Origin: Chitinophagaceae bacterium
GTDB lineage: Bacteria > Bacteroidota > Bacteroidia > Chitinophagales > Chitinophagaceae
Direction of reading: 5' to 3'
DNA length: 49,553 bases
Assembly: GCA_947447265.1 (NCBI GenBank)
Contig: CANFKC010000037.1
Location: 1-49,553, forward strand
The notes below the pieces were generated by a model, which saw only the letters and a program-made list of their open reading frames with translations, searched no databases and was not told the DNA's origin. The position numbers and the translations under genes were made by a program. This document shows positions 24,586 through 33,900 of this stretch, piece by piece (position 1 is the first letter of the stretch; each line of letters starts with the position of its first letter).

Positions 24586-25905
24586 ATGTCTGTAAAACAT
24601 ATAAGCAAGAAGAATATAAAATTTCTGGGCGTAAGTTCAGGGGCATGTGCCCCATTTTCCAGGGGTAAGATAGGTGCAGAAAAAGGGTTTAAAGCAATAA
24701 AAGAACATTATAATAAAAATGTATCGCGCCTTTTCGATAAAAAGAACACACAGGAAATCGTAAGCCAGAAACAACTTGCCGACTATATTGTTGAACACGA
24801 AGCTGATTTTTTCAGAGATGTGGCTCCCCGGGGCATGCTGGTACCATCGGCAAGCAACGAAAGATTGTACTTCCCCAATACGCTGAAGAAGTATTTCGAA
24901 AAAAACAGCAAATCAATAATAAGAAATTTAAAAAGTAAGAGCAAAAAAAAGAAAGACCCGCTTAAAGCGCTCGATAAATTTATAAAGGATCATAGGGAGG
25001 CTGTTCAAAAAACAGATAAAATACACGAAAAACCAACTACACTTTTTGCCCGTAACATTAAATACCTCACCAAGGTATGCGAAATAATACGCGACAATGT
25101 TCATGTTACGCTTACCAATAAAAAATTCCCGTTCGTTATTGCCGGCGACCACTCTACTGCTGCGGGTACAATTGCAGGTATTAAGAAATTCATTGGCGAT
25201 AAAAAGCTCGGGGTAATATGGGTAGACGCGCATGTTGACGCCCACAGCCCCTACTCTACCCCTTCAGGCAATATGCATGGCATGCCAGTAGGTGTGGCAC
25301 TAGGCTTGGGTATTACTGAAGGCGATCCGGGTCCGAACCAACCAGATGCTGAAGTTGTTAAAGACTGGCGGAACCTGTGCTCTATGCACGCCATAAATGC
25401 AGAAAAATTTAAACCTATGATTACCAAAGAACAATTGGTTTTTATAGGCATACGCTCGTGGGAAGGCCAAGAAGAGAAGCTGCTGCAGGATGGTGTAAAG
25501 CACTTTAAAATGACCCGCGAAAAAGAAGACGGTATCGAGGCCCGTAAAGGCGAGAAATACCAACATTTTAATGGCGAAAATGACCGCAGGCACCTGCGCA
25601 ACCATACACTACAGGCTGTTTGCGAAAAAACTATTCAGCATTTGAAGAAGGAAGGTTGCGATTATCTGTACGTATCGTTTGATATCGACTCAATTGATGG
25701 TAATATTGTACCCGGAACGGGAACGCCGGTGAGTTATGGCTTGGGTGTTGATGAAGCTAAATTCATTTTAAAACAAATATGGACCAATACTGAAGTTCCC
25801 CTCATATCTATGGAGATTGTGGAGATAAACCCATCGACCGATGTGGATAAGAAAACAGTAAAAGTTGCTTGTGAAATAATTAAATCTCTAGTTGATAATA
25901 AATGA
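24586..25905 (+). CDS. Ureohydrolase (arginase/agmatinase family), probable agmatinase
   Basis: A 439-residue ureohydrolase with a Mn2+ cluster: GDHS (residues 187-190), DAHVDAH (214-220), FDIDSIDG and the following VPGTGTP, and EIVEINP near the C-terminus. It carries an unusually long N-terminal part (about 180 residues, with a Lys-rich stretch near residues 115-130) before the catalytic core. In this context, with an arginine decarboxylase two genes on, agmatinase (agmatine to putrescine plus urea) is the best guess, but arginase is not excluded. The start at ATG 24586 replaces an in-frame TTG three codons earlier. It overlaps argS by 4 bp. Confidence 0.85.
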   Translation: MSVKHISKKNIKFLGVSSGACAPFSRGKIGAEKGFKAIKEHYNKNVSRLFDKKNTQEIVSQKQLADYIVEHEADFFRDVAPRGMLVPSASNERLYFPNTLKKYFEKNSKSIIRNLKSKSKKKKDPLKALDKFIKDHREAVQKTDKIHEKPTTLFARNIKYLTKVCEIIRDNVHVTLTNKKFPFVIAGDHSTAAGTIAGIKKFIGDKKLGVIWVDAHVDAHSPYSTPSGNMHGMPVGVALGLGITEGDPGPNQPDAEVVKDWRNLCSMHAINAEKFKPMITKEQLVFIGIRSWEGQEEKLLQDGVKHFKMTREKEDGIEARKGEKYQHFNGENDRRHLRNHTLQAVCEKTIQHLKKEGCDYLYVSFDIDSIDGNIVPGTGTPVSYGLGVDEAKFILKQIWTNTEVPLISMEIVEINPSTDVDKKTVKVACEIIKSLVDNK

Positions 25906-27656
25906 ACATACTTAACCACGACAAAATAAAACTACGCATTGCTGAAAGCCTGCATGCAGCGATAGAAAAATACGAAACAGGCACTACCCTTAACGATATT
26001 TACACGGCGTTGGGTTTCCCGCCTGATGCTAATTTCGGGCACTACGCCTACCCTTGCTTCATACTTTCAAAGGCATTACGCAATGCACCCAACAAAATAG
26101 CCGAGAAACTGGCTATTGAAGTTGATACCAACGAGGCTATTGAAAGTGTCATTGCTGCAGGCCCTTACGTCAACTTCAAAATAAGGCCCGCTTTTCTGGG
26201 CGTTAATACTTGCGATGAAGTGCTGAATGGAACTATGTTCACCCGCACGTTGGCTGAGCAGACACCAAAAACAATGATCGAATATTCGCAACCTAACACG
26301 CACAAAGAACTGCACGTTGGGCATATGCGAAATATCTGCCTGGGCGATGCCCTGGTTAAGTTACACCAGTATTGCGGCTTTGATATTATCAGTTCTACTT
26401 TCCCGGGAGACGTTGGTGCACATGTGGCCAAATGCCTCTGGTACCTGAAATACCATAATACCGACCCCATCCCCACTGAAAATAAGGGCGCATGGTTAGG
26501 AACTTTGTATACCAAGGGCCACCTGAAACTGGAAAGCGAAATAGGTACCCCACAAGAAGCAGAAAACAAAAAACAGCTTTCGGAAGTACTTACACAGCTG
26601 GAACATGAAGCAGGCGAATTTTACGATATGTGGAAGGAAACCCGCCAATGGTCCATTGAATTGATGAACAACGTATACCGCTGGGCAGGGGTTCATTTCG
26701 ACCGCTGGTATTGGGAATCAGAGGTAGATGTACCGTCAGTAGCATTGGTTAAAAAGTATTACGAACAGGGTCTTTTTGTGGAATCAAAAGGCACAATAGG
26801 CATCGATCTTTCCGAGTACGATCTGGGCTTTTGTATGCTCATTAAGTCTGACGGTCACGGCTTGTATGCAACCAAGGATATAGAACTCGCCAGGCGTAAA
26901 TTCGAAGATTTTAAAATCGAGAAGAGCGTATATGTAGTTGATAAAAGGCAGGCTCACCATTTTGCCCAGGTTTTCAAAACACTGGAACTGATGGGTTTTG
27001 AGCATGCCGATAAATGCTACCACCTGCAGTACGACTATGTAGAATTGCCAGACGGTGCAATGTCTTCCCGCAAAGGCAATATTGTGCCGATAATGGACCT
27101 GATAGACCAGATGCATGCCTCGCTTAAGAATGGGCACCTGGATAAGTATAAAGATGAATGGACGACTGAGGAAATGGATAATACCGCCGATTTTATTGCC
27201 AAAGGCGCTATTAAGTACGGTATGATCAAGATTGACCCGGCCAAAAAAATCGTCTTCGATATGAAGGAGTGGCTGAAAACCGATGGCGATGCCGGCCCAT
27301 ACTTGCAATATACCTACGCCCGTATAAATTCGATGGTAAAAAAGCTCGGAGGTGATGTTACCGGCAATGTAGATTGGTCGTCAATGGAAGAAGAAGTTGC
27401 AAAGCATGTAATGGTTAAACTGTCCGACTTTAATAACCAGGCCGTGCAGGCATGCTTAAACAGCAAGCCAAATATCTTGTGCACCTACTTATACGAACTA
27501 TGTAAAGTGTTCAATACTTTTTACAACCATCGTTCCATAAGGGATGAGGAAAACAAAACCATACAGGCTACCAAGCTGGAACTCTCAAAGTGCGTTGCAA
27601 TAGCTATTAAAAAAGGGCTGGGACTTTTAGGAATACCCGTACCAGACAGGATGTAG
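25902..27656 (+). CDS. argS: Arginine--tRNA ligase
   Basis: A 584-residue class I arginyl-tRNA synthetase of normal length. The HIGH box is HVGHMRN (in SQPNTHKELHVGHMRNI), and the KMSKS box region is replaced by GAMSSRKGNIV, as in many bacterial ArgRS. The N-terminal additional domain and the C-terminal DALR anticodon-binding domain (YARINSMVKKL, LYELCKVFNTFYNH) are both present. It charges tRNA-Arg with arginine. Its start overlaps the ureohydrolase stop by 4 bp, so both are translated from one message, and the arginine decarboxylase gene follows behind its own promoter. Confidence 0.97.
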   Translation: MNILNHDKIKLRIAESLHAAIEKYETGTTLNDIYTALGFPPDANFGHYAYPCFILSKALRNAPNKIAEKLAIEVDTNEAIESVIAAGPYVNFKIRPAFLGVNTCDEVLNGTMFTRTLAEQTPKTMIEYSQPNTHKELHVGHMRNICLGDALVKLHQYCGFDIISSTFPGDVGAHVAKCLWYLKYHNTDPIPTENKGAWLGTLYTKGHLKLESEIGTPQEAENKKQLSEVLTQLEHEAGEFYDMWKETRQWSIELMNNVYRWAGVHFDRWYWESEVDVPSVALVKKYYEQGLFVESKGTIGIDLSEYDLGFCMLIKSDGHGLYATKDIELARRKFEDFKIEKSVYVVDKRQAHHFAQVFKTLELMGFEHADKCYHLQYDYVELPDGAMSSRKGNIVPIMDLIDQMHASLKNGHLDKYKDEWTTEEMDNTADFIAKGAIKYGMIKIDPAKKIVFDMKEWLKTDGDAGPYLQYTYARINSMVKKLGGDVTGNVDWSSMEEEVAKHVMVKLSDFNNQAVQACLNSKPNILCTYLYELCKVFNTFYNHRSIRDEENKTIQATKLELSKCVAIAIKKGLGLLGIPVPDRM

Positions 27657-27737
27657 TAACCGATTGAAAAACAACAGATAATAAAGAGAAAAGGAAGAAA
27701 AATAATAACTATTAAATAATATAGGGGGACTAATAAA

Positions 27738-27772
27738 TTTTTGCCCGTATTTACACAAAATAGTTACTTTTG
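27738..27772 (+). promoter_or_regulatory. Promoter of the arginine decarboxylase gene
   Basis: TTTTTG (27738-27743) and TACTTTTG (27765-27772) are 21 bases apart, the best match to the Bacteroidota -33/-7 consensus in the window. The start codon follows 49 bases later, leaving an ordinary untranslated leader. The decarboxylase can thus be expressed apart from argS. Confidence 0.65.
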
Positions 27773-27821
27773 ATAACCAAAATATTGCATTTTTTTAACC
27801 TAATTTTTGGCAAATTACCAT

Positions 27822-29240
27822 ATGAACAACACCACTTATTATGATCTTGTCAATCAGACATTCCACTTCCCGCAAGAAGGATTTGACGTGAATGATAAGG
27901 ACACACTTTTGTTTAACGACGTGGATATGATGGCATTGATTGCCAAGTATGGTACTCCGTTCAAATTAACGTTCCTGCCGAAGATCGGCATGCAGATCAA
28001 TAAGGCGAAAAAGATGTTCAGCGATGCAATAAAAAAGCACAAGTACGAAGGTGAGTACTACTACTGCTATTGCACCAAGAGTTCTTACTTTTCGTTCATT
28101 GTTGAAGAAACGCTCCGGCACGATGTGCATATCGAAACGTCTTTCGATTACGATATTGATATCATCCGCCAGCTGTATAACAAAAAGAAGATTACTAAGG
28201 ATATACATATCTTGTGTAACGGCTTTAAGACAAGGGCCTACACCAAGAGTATTGCACAACTTATTAATGATGGCTTCAAGAACGTATTGCCAATTCTGGA
28301 TAATACCAACGAATTTGAAGATTATAAGAAGTCGATCCGCTCAAAAGAACCGGTAAACATAGGTATCAGAATTGCGACGGAAGAAGAACCTTCTTTCGAC
28401 TTTTACACCTCTCGTTTAGGTATCCGTTCCCGCGACATCCTTGAGTTTTATGTTGACAAGATAAAAGGCAACGATAAATTCCAGCTTAAAATGCTGCATT
28501 TCTTTATGAATAAAGGCATAAAGGATGATGTTTATTACTGGAGTGAGTTAAACAAGGTATTGAATATCTATTGCCAGCTGAAGAAGATTTGCCCTGAACT
28601 GGACGGATTGGATATTGGTGGTGGTTTCCCTATCAAACACTCGCTTGCGTTTGACTATGACTATAAATACATGGTGAACGAAATCGTTGCTACCATTAAG
28701 AAAGTCTGCAAGAAGAACAAAGTAGACATGCCGGATATTTATACCGAATTTGGTTCATTTACCGTTGGCGAATCCGGAGCCGTTGTTTACAGCGTTCTGG
28801 ACGAAAAAATGCAGAATGACAGGGAAATATGGTACATGATCGATAGTTCGTTCATCACTACCTTACCCGACACCTGGGGTATTGGCGAAAAATTCCTGAT
28901 GCTGCCTATCAATAAATGGGATAAAGAATATCATGAGGTGCATTTGGGTGGCCTTACCTGCGACAGCCATGACTTCTACACATCAGAAGAGCATATTAAT
29001 GCCGTGTTCCTGCCCAAGCTGGAGCCCGAAAAAGGTAAAGACCCACTGTACATCGGCTTCTTCCATACAGGTGCCTACCAGGACCAGATCTCGGGCTACG
29101 GTGGTATTAAACACTGTATGATACCGGCACCTAAACATATTGTGGTTGAAATTGGGAAAGACGGCAAAATGGAAGACTGGCTTTACGCTAAAGAACAAAC
29201 GCCGCAAAGTATGCTAAAGATACTGGGATATATTAAGTAA
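27822..29240 (+). CDS. Arginine decarboxylase, PLP-dependent fold type III
   Basis: A 472-residue decarboxylase of the Orn/Lys/Arg/DAP fold-III class. The PLP lysine is in YCYCTKSS (about residue 84), the glycine-rich phosphate loop is GLDIGGGFP, and the C-terminal domain has GGLTCDSHDFY with the active-site Cys-Asp and HTGAYQDQISGYGG. Relatives of this length in Bacteroidota are annotated as arginine decarboxylase; diaminopimelate or lysine decarboxylase is less likely given the ureohydrolase and argS upstream. Product would be agmatine. The gene has its own promoter and is followed by heptamer units and a strong terminator. Confidence 0.88.
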   Translation: MNNTTYYDLVNQTFHFPQEGFDVNDKDTLLFNDVDMMALIAKYGTPFKLTFLPKIGMQINKAKKMFSDAIKKHKYEGEYYYCYCTKSSYFSFIVEETLRHDVHIETSFDYDIDIIRQLYNKKKITKDIHILCNGFKTRAYTKSIAQLINDGFKNVLPILDNTNEFEDYKKSIRSKEPVNIGIRIATEEEPSFDFYTSRLGIRSRDILEFYVDKIKGNDKFQLKMLHFFMNKGIKDDVYYWSELNKVLNIYCQLKKICPELDGLDIGGGFPIKHSLAFDYDYKYMVNEIVATIKKVCKKNKVDMPDIYTEFGSFTVGESGAVVYSVLDEKMQNDREIWYMIDSSFITTLPDTWGIGEKFLMLPINKWDKEYHEVHLGGLTCDSHDFYTSEEHINAVFLPKLEPEKGKDPLYIGFFHTGAYQDQISGYGGIKHCMIPAPKHIVVEIGKDGKMEDWLYAKEQTPQSMLKILGYIK

Positions 29241-29243
29241 GCA

Positions 29244-29264
29244 GTTCACAGTTGGCAGTTTACA
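29244..29264. repeat. Heptamer tract, three units
   Basis: GTTCACA, GTTGGCA, GTTTACA in register, starting 3 bases after the decarboxylase stop codon. The middle unit is identical to the consensus at 23237-23400. Confidence 0.6.
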
Positions 29265-29280
29265 TTAAAAATAAATCTAT

Positions 29281-29311
29281 AAAGGCATGAGTGTTTCCAC
29301 TCATGCCTTTT
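29281..29311. terminator. Strong bidirectional terminator hairpin
   Basis: Perfect 13-bp stem (AAAGGCATGAGTG / CACTCATGCCTTT) with a 4-base loop and T-rich flank. It lies between the decarboxylase gene and the convergent dioxygenase-WD40 gene and can serve both. Confidence 0.9.
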
Positions 29312-29342
29312 GCTTTGAATACTGCCGTGGTGCGGACCGGTG

Positions 29343-30806
29343 CTATATCGTCCAGGTTTTGATGGTACCATCATACGAGGCACTAATGATGATATTGCTG
29401 TCAAGTATTTCTATCGACTGAACAAAATTCTCATGCTCGAACTCAGCCAGGAGGTTTTGGTCGCTACCCCATATTTTTACTTTATTATCTTCCCCACCCG
29501 TCGCAAAGCGCTTGTCGTCAATATTTTTTATAGCCCTGATGATTCCGGAATGACCTTTGAAAGATGTTACCTTAAGTTGCTCAAAATCTTCGGCACATAT
29601 TATCATCGAAATCTCGCCTTCTAAATCGCCGCAGATCAATTGTCTTGTTGCGGCATTAAATGCCAAACTAATAACGGGCACTTTAGTATAAATGGTACTA
29701 ACGGAAACACCCGCGTCAACGTTCCATATTTTTATAGTAGTATCTTCCGAACAAGATGCAATAAATCCACTCCCCAGGTCTATTACTTGCCAAACCCAGT
29801 TTTTGTGTTCCGTAAGCGTTTTTAAAACGGCCCCATTAGTGTCAGCTATCTTGATAGTATTATCACCACTCCCCGATGCGAAAACACCATTTCCCAGGCT
29901 GCACAAAGAAAGGACTACAGCGGCATGTATTTGTATGCTTTTCACCAATTTAAACTGCTTCCACACCAGTATTTGCCTATCCCTTGAGCCGGTAATAAAG
30001 GTGTCGTCGTCCAGCTTTGCCATAGCTAATATGGAATGCTGGTGCCCGCTAAGCGACTGCCTAAAACCTCCATGGGAGTCCCAGCATTTTATTTCCTTAT
30101 CTCGACCGCCACTTAGGATTTTGTCGCCATCAAATTTCAGTAAACACCAGATATAACCTAAATGACCGGAGAATGGCATGCTCGCGCTTTCTTCTGCATC
30201 CCTGGAATAAATTATATCGCTTCGCAACACAAATTTTTCACCCTTTAGCAGCATTGCGCCTTCGTGCCATACATTATGGTCAAAAACAATTAAATCTCCC
30301 TGCACCGGTGTGTAGCTTGCCCATACATCGGTAGCATCTTTTGTTTTAAAAAACTGCGTGTTACCACCCTCAAATTCCGTCGCGCTATTCAGATAAATCA
30401 TAAAGGTCAACTTCGACTGTATATGCTCCGCTTTGTAATGCACCCCATCAAGATGCCTGTTGAAATACTGGTTGGCAGAATATTTGCAAAACCTGAGCCT
30501 TGTATTCAGTTCCAGTAGATTCCACGTACCGTTTTCAGCAGCAATTTTAGAGTCAATTTCAATGGTTTGGGGCAGGTATGGTCTCACTTTACTAAAAAGC
30601 CTTGCCGCAAGGTCTTCATTGTCAAGCACAAACCTGTCATTATTCCGGTAATAGGTAGGGTAATTTGTTATTGCCTTTTGAAATGAATTCCTGATTTCGG
30701 CTGTCAATAAGCCTTTACATTCTTGCTCAGAAAAAAGAGAAGGGACTATAAAACAGGTATACTGCGCTCCTGGTAATAGGTTTATTTTGCTTGTCAGGGC
30801 ATCCAT
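29343..30806 (-). CDS. Fe(II)/2-oxoglutarate dioxygenase fused to a seven-blade WD40 propeller
   Basis: A 487-residue two-part protein. Residues 1-205 resemble prolyl-4-hydroxylase-type dioxygenases: the metal triad is His118-x-Asp120 (NRHLDGVH) and His181 (VWHEGAML), with Arg195 (FVLRSD) positioned to bind 2-oxoglutarate; LTFMIYLN and EFEGGNTQFF are typical strands. Residues 213-487 form seven WD40 units, each ending in forms such as GGRDKEIKCWD, TGSRDRQILVWK, CSEDTTIKIWN and GGEDNKVKIWG, enough for one closed propeller. No signal peptide or membrane segment is seen, so it is probably cytosolic; the propeller would present the protein to be hydroxylated. Domain calls are strong, the target is unknown. 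The region 30807-30970 upstream has no gene. Confidence 0.87.
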   Translation of the reverse strand: MDALTSKINLLPGAQYTCFIVPSLFSEQECKGLLTAEIRNSFQKAITNYPTYYRNNDRFVLDNEDLAARLFSKVRPYLPQTIEIDSKIAAENGTWNLLELNTRLRFCKYSANQYFNRHLDGVHYKAEHIQSKLTFMIYLNSATEFEGGNTQFFKTKDATDVWASYTPVQGDLIVFDHNVWHEGAMLLKGEKFVLRSDIIYSRDAEESASMPFSGHLGYIWCLLKFDGDKILSGGRDKEIKCWDSHGGFRQSLSGHQHSILAMAKLDDDTFITGSRDRQILVWKQFKLVKSIQIHAAVVLSLCSLGNGVFASGSGDNTIKIADTNGAVLKTLTEHKNWVWQVIDLGSGFIASCSEDTTIKIWNVDAGVSVSTIYTKVPVISLAFNAATRQLICGDLEGEISMIICAEDFEQLKVTSFKGHSGIIRAIKNIDDKRFATGGEDNKVKIWGSDQNLLAEFEHENFVQSIEILDSNIIISASYDGTIKTWTI

Positions 30807-30910
30807 AAAGGTGCTTTAATTGGTGTAAAATTACAACAATGCATTATACCACCATCAAGCGCGATTCTATAGTTTACAGTGTACTTGCTAAATCGCTGAT
30901 AATGAACACA

Positions 30911-30942
30911 AAAAAAAGGAGTGCCCTGCTAAAGCACTCCTT
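30911..30942 (-). terminator. Terminator of the giant T9SS gene
   Basis: Stem AAGGAGTGC / GCACTCCTT with an 8-base loop; read on the minus strand it is followed by eight T. It lies about 30 bases past the stop codon. Confidence 0.88.
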
Positions 30943-30970
30943 GTAATTGTTTTCCTCTCAAAAAGAACAA

Positions 30971-33900
30971 CTATTCCTTTATTAATCTCTTTACTACTTT
31001 TTGGTTGCCTGCTGTTACTTCAACCATATAAACACCCGCCGCCAGGCCGTTAAGGTTTACATTAACGGTGCCGCTGGCTTGGTTGCCTGTATTGCTTTGG
31101 TAAACGCTCACACCTGCAATGTCAACTATCCTCACATTCACCTTTTCGGCTGCTGCAAAAGCATAAGTAATGCTTACCTTATCCGTTGCCGGGTTAGGAA
31201 CCATGCTTACCTGTAAACCCTGTGGCGCCTGAACTGCTGCAGTTTGTGCCGGAACCATTTTCAGTTCAAACCTGTTATCACCCTGCGTATTTTTGTCGCC
31301 AGAGATTGTGAATTTGTATTCAGCACCCTGCACCAGCAATACTGAATTGTTCAGCAGTTTATCGTGCAAATACAATTGACCGCCATCTGGAACAACAACG
31401 CCTTCCGCCTTAATGGTATATTCCTGCTGGTAAGTACTGTTAATACCCAGCGGTATTACTTTTTCTGAAGCGAAAGGACGAACGTCTACGGCAAGTTTCT
31501 GGTTGTCGGCTGATAAACTATAGAAATTAAAGTCCATTCCTGAAGGTTTGCCTGCATCAAACTTACTGTCTTCATTTGCAGTAGCTGCTTCATTGAATTT
31601 TACATGAAGCATATCCCATGGGTGATTGTTAGCATCATAAATGTAAAGTGAAACATATTCGGGCTGAGCGCGAAGCAGGCCGGTAGTGCTATTCGCGCCT
31701 TTGTTATTTTCAGTAAAGCTCAACACATCTCCGTTATGAGCTGCCCTAACCTGGAATGCGCAATTAGCCTGTAGATAGTATGGAGTGCTGGTAATAGGAA
31801 TTGCCTGAAACTGGCCACCTGCACCCAGGAAAGGATTAAATACATAGAACGATGAACCTGTAATGTAACCGGCGTTTTTGGCATTGTAGATAACAGTACC
31901 AATATCAACAGGTGAAGCGTAAGGGTTGCCGACCATATTGTAATCTTGATTGGCGCCACTACCCTTTGCGAGGGCTATGGTTTGGTTACCCTGGTTTAAA
32001 TTACCTACCATACCAATAGCTACTGAAGATGGTGTATAGCTCGCGCCATCGAGACCTTCGTTTTTAGCACCACGAATAAACAGGCGTATACCCTGGTATT
32101 GATGTAACCTGTTGCTGTCAACAGTTGCGTATGCGCTGGTAAATGCCTTCCAGCCCGGGTCAGAACTTGCGGCAGAATTACTAACCATGGTATTATACCT
32201 GATTGCTGAAGCAGCGTTAGTCGCGGTAGTGGTAAATCCGTTAGTTGCACCGCCAGCGCCTGTTATATCAATATAGTTCTCAATCTGGCTCAGCGCAATA
32301 TAATTGCTGAAAGGATGGCTCCAGAAGCGATACCTGCGGTAGCCGCCTTGTATCCACTGCATTACTTTTACATTACCACTGATAGCTGCACCAGAAGCAG
32401 GTAATTCCGCAACGCGACCTGTGCTCAAAGAATCAGAACCAATTACAAGGCTATCGCCGGTAGTAAGCGTACCTGCCGTAACCAAAAGATTACCCATAAC
32501 CGTCATTCTTGCGCCGGTATTTATGGTTGCCCCGGTGCTGTTATTCAGTTCAAGGTTATTTACTTTACCAATGCCGGCAATAGCCTGTGCTGAAGTATTA
32601 TTCAATACTATAGAACCTGCACCTGTAACAGAGCCATTGTTTGTAAACGTACCCTTAACATTAAAAGTAGAACCAGAAGCCAGACTTACTAAAGCGCCGG
32701 AATTAATGGTAAGATCATTCACAGTTGCGCTGCCACCTGAAGGTAATACAGGCACGAAAGACGTTGCTGCGATAATAATATTATCTGTAGTAGATGGCAC
32801 TACTCCGCATGCCCAGTTTGAAGCGGTTGACCAATCTGTTTCATGACCTGATGTACCACCTACCCACTGCATAGCGATCGGGTCAACTGTTACACTGCTG
32901 CCAATTGTAGCCGAGCAGCCTGCATTGGTAACATCAATTAATGTATAGATATGAGTTGATGAAATTGTACCAGTACTAAAGGTATAAGTACCACCTGTTA
33001 AAGTAGCGCCGATCGCAGAACCTCCATCTATGCTGTAATTAGCAGTTGCGCCCGAAGTACCTGAAAGGACTATGTTAGTGCTATAACCATAGCAAGGTGC
33101 ACCCGCCGAACTGATAGATGCGGTTGGCAATGCTGTAACATTCACAGAAGCAGTTACCGTTGTAGCACCGCAATCATTAGTAGCGGTATAAGAAACAACT
33201 GCAGAACCACCGGTAATGCCAGTTACAACACCTGTAGCGTCAACACTAGCAACCGTAGGATTAGAAATTGACCATACACCTCCGGTAGTCGCATCGGCCA
33301 ATGTTGTGTTGGCGCCTGTGCAAACAGTTGTTGTCCCTGTAATAGCGGCAACATCAGGTAACGGATTAATAGTAAGGCCAGTGGTAACATAGCAGCCGCC
33401 TATTGCATAGGTAATAGATACACTACCTGCAGTAACACCGGTAACAACGCCAACTCCGTCAATTGTAGCCAGGGTAACATCGCCGCTGCTCCAGGTGCCG
33501 CCGCTTACTGCGTTTGTTAATGTAGTAGAAGCGCCCACACATAACGTTGATGCTCCGCCAATAGTTGCAGGCATATCATTTACGGTAAAGCTTGCCGTTG
33601 CTGCTGTGCCGCAACCAGTTGCATAAGTAATTGTTGCTGCGCCGGCTGATAAGCTGTTCACAATACCCGTTGTGGCCTCAACACTGGCAATTGCTGTGTT
33701 ACTGCTGGTCCAGGTGCCATTTGCTGTAGCGTTGGCAAGAGTTGAAGCGCTGCCGTTGCATACTGTAGTAGTTCCGGTAATTGAAGCTGGTGTACCTAAT
33801 ACCGTCATTGGCAAAGTAGTGCGGCAGCCATTTTTTGTATAAGAAATAGTAACTGCACCTACTGCAGAACCAGTAACAATGCCGGTTGCTGCGCCTATGG

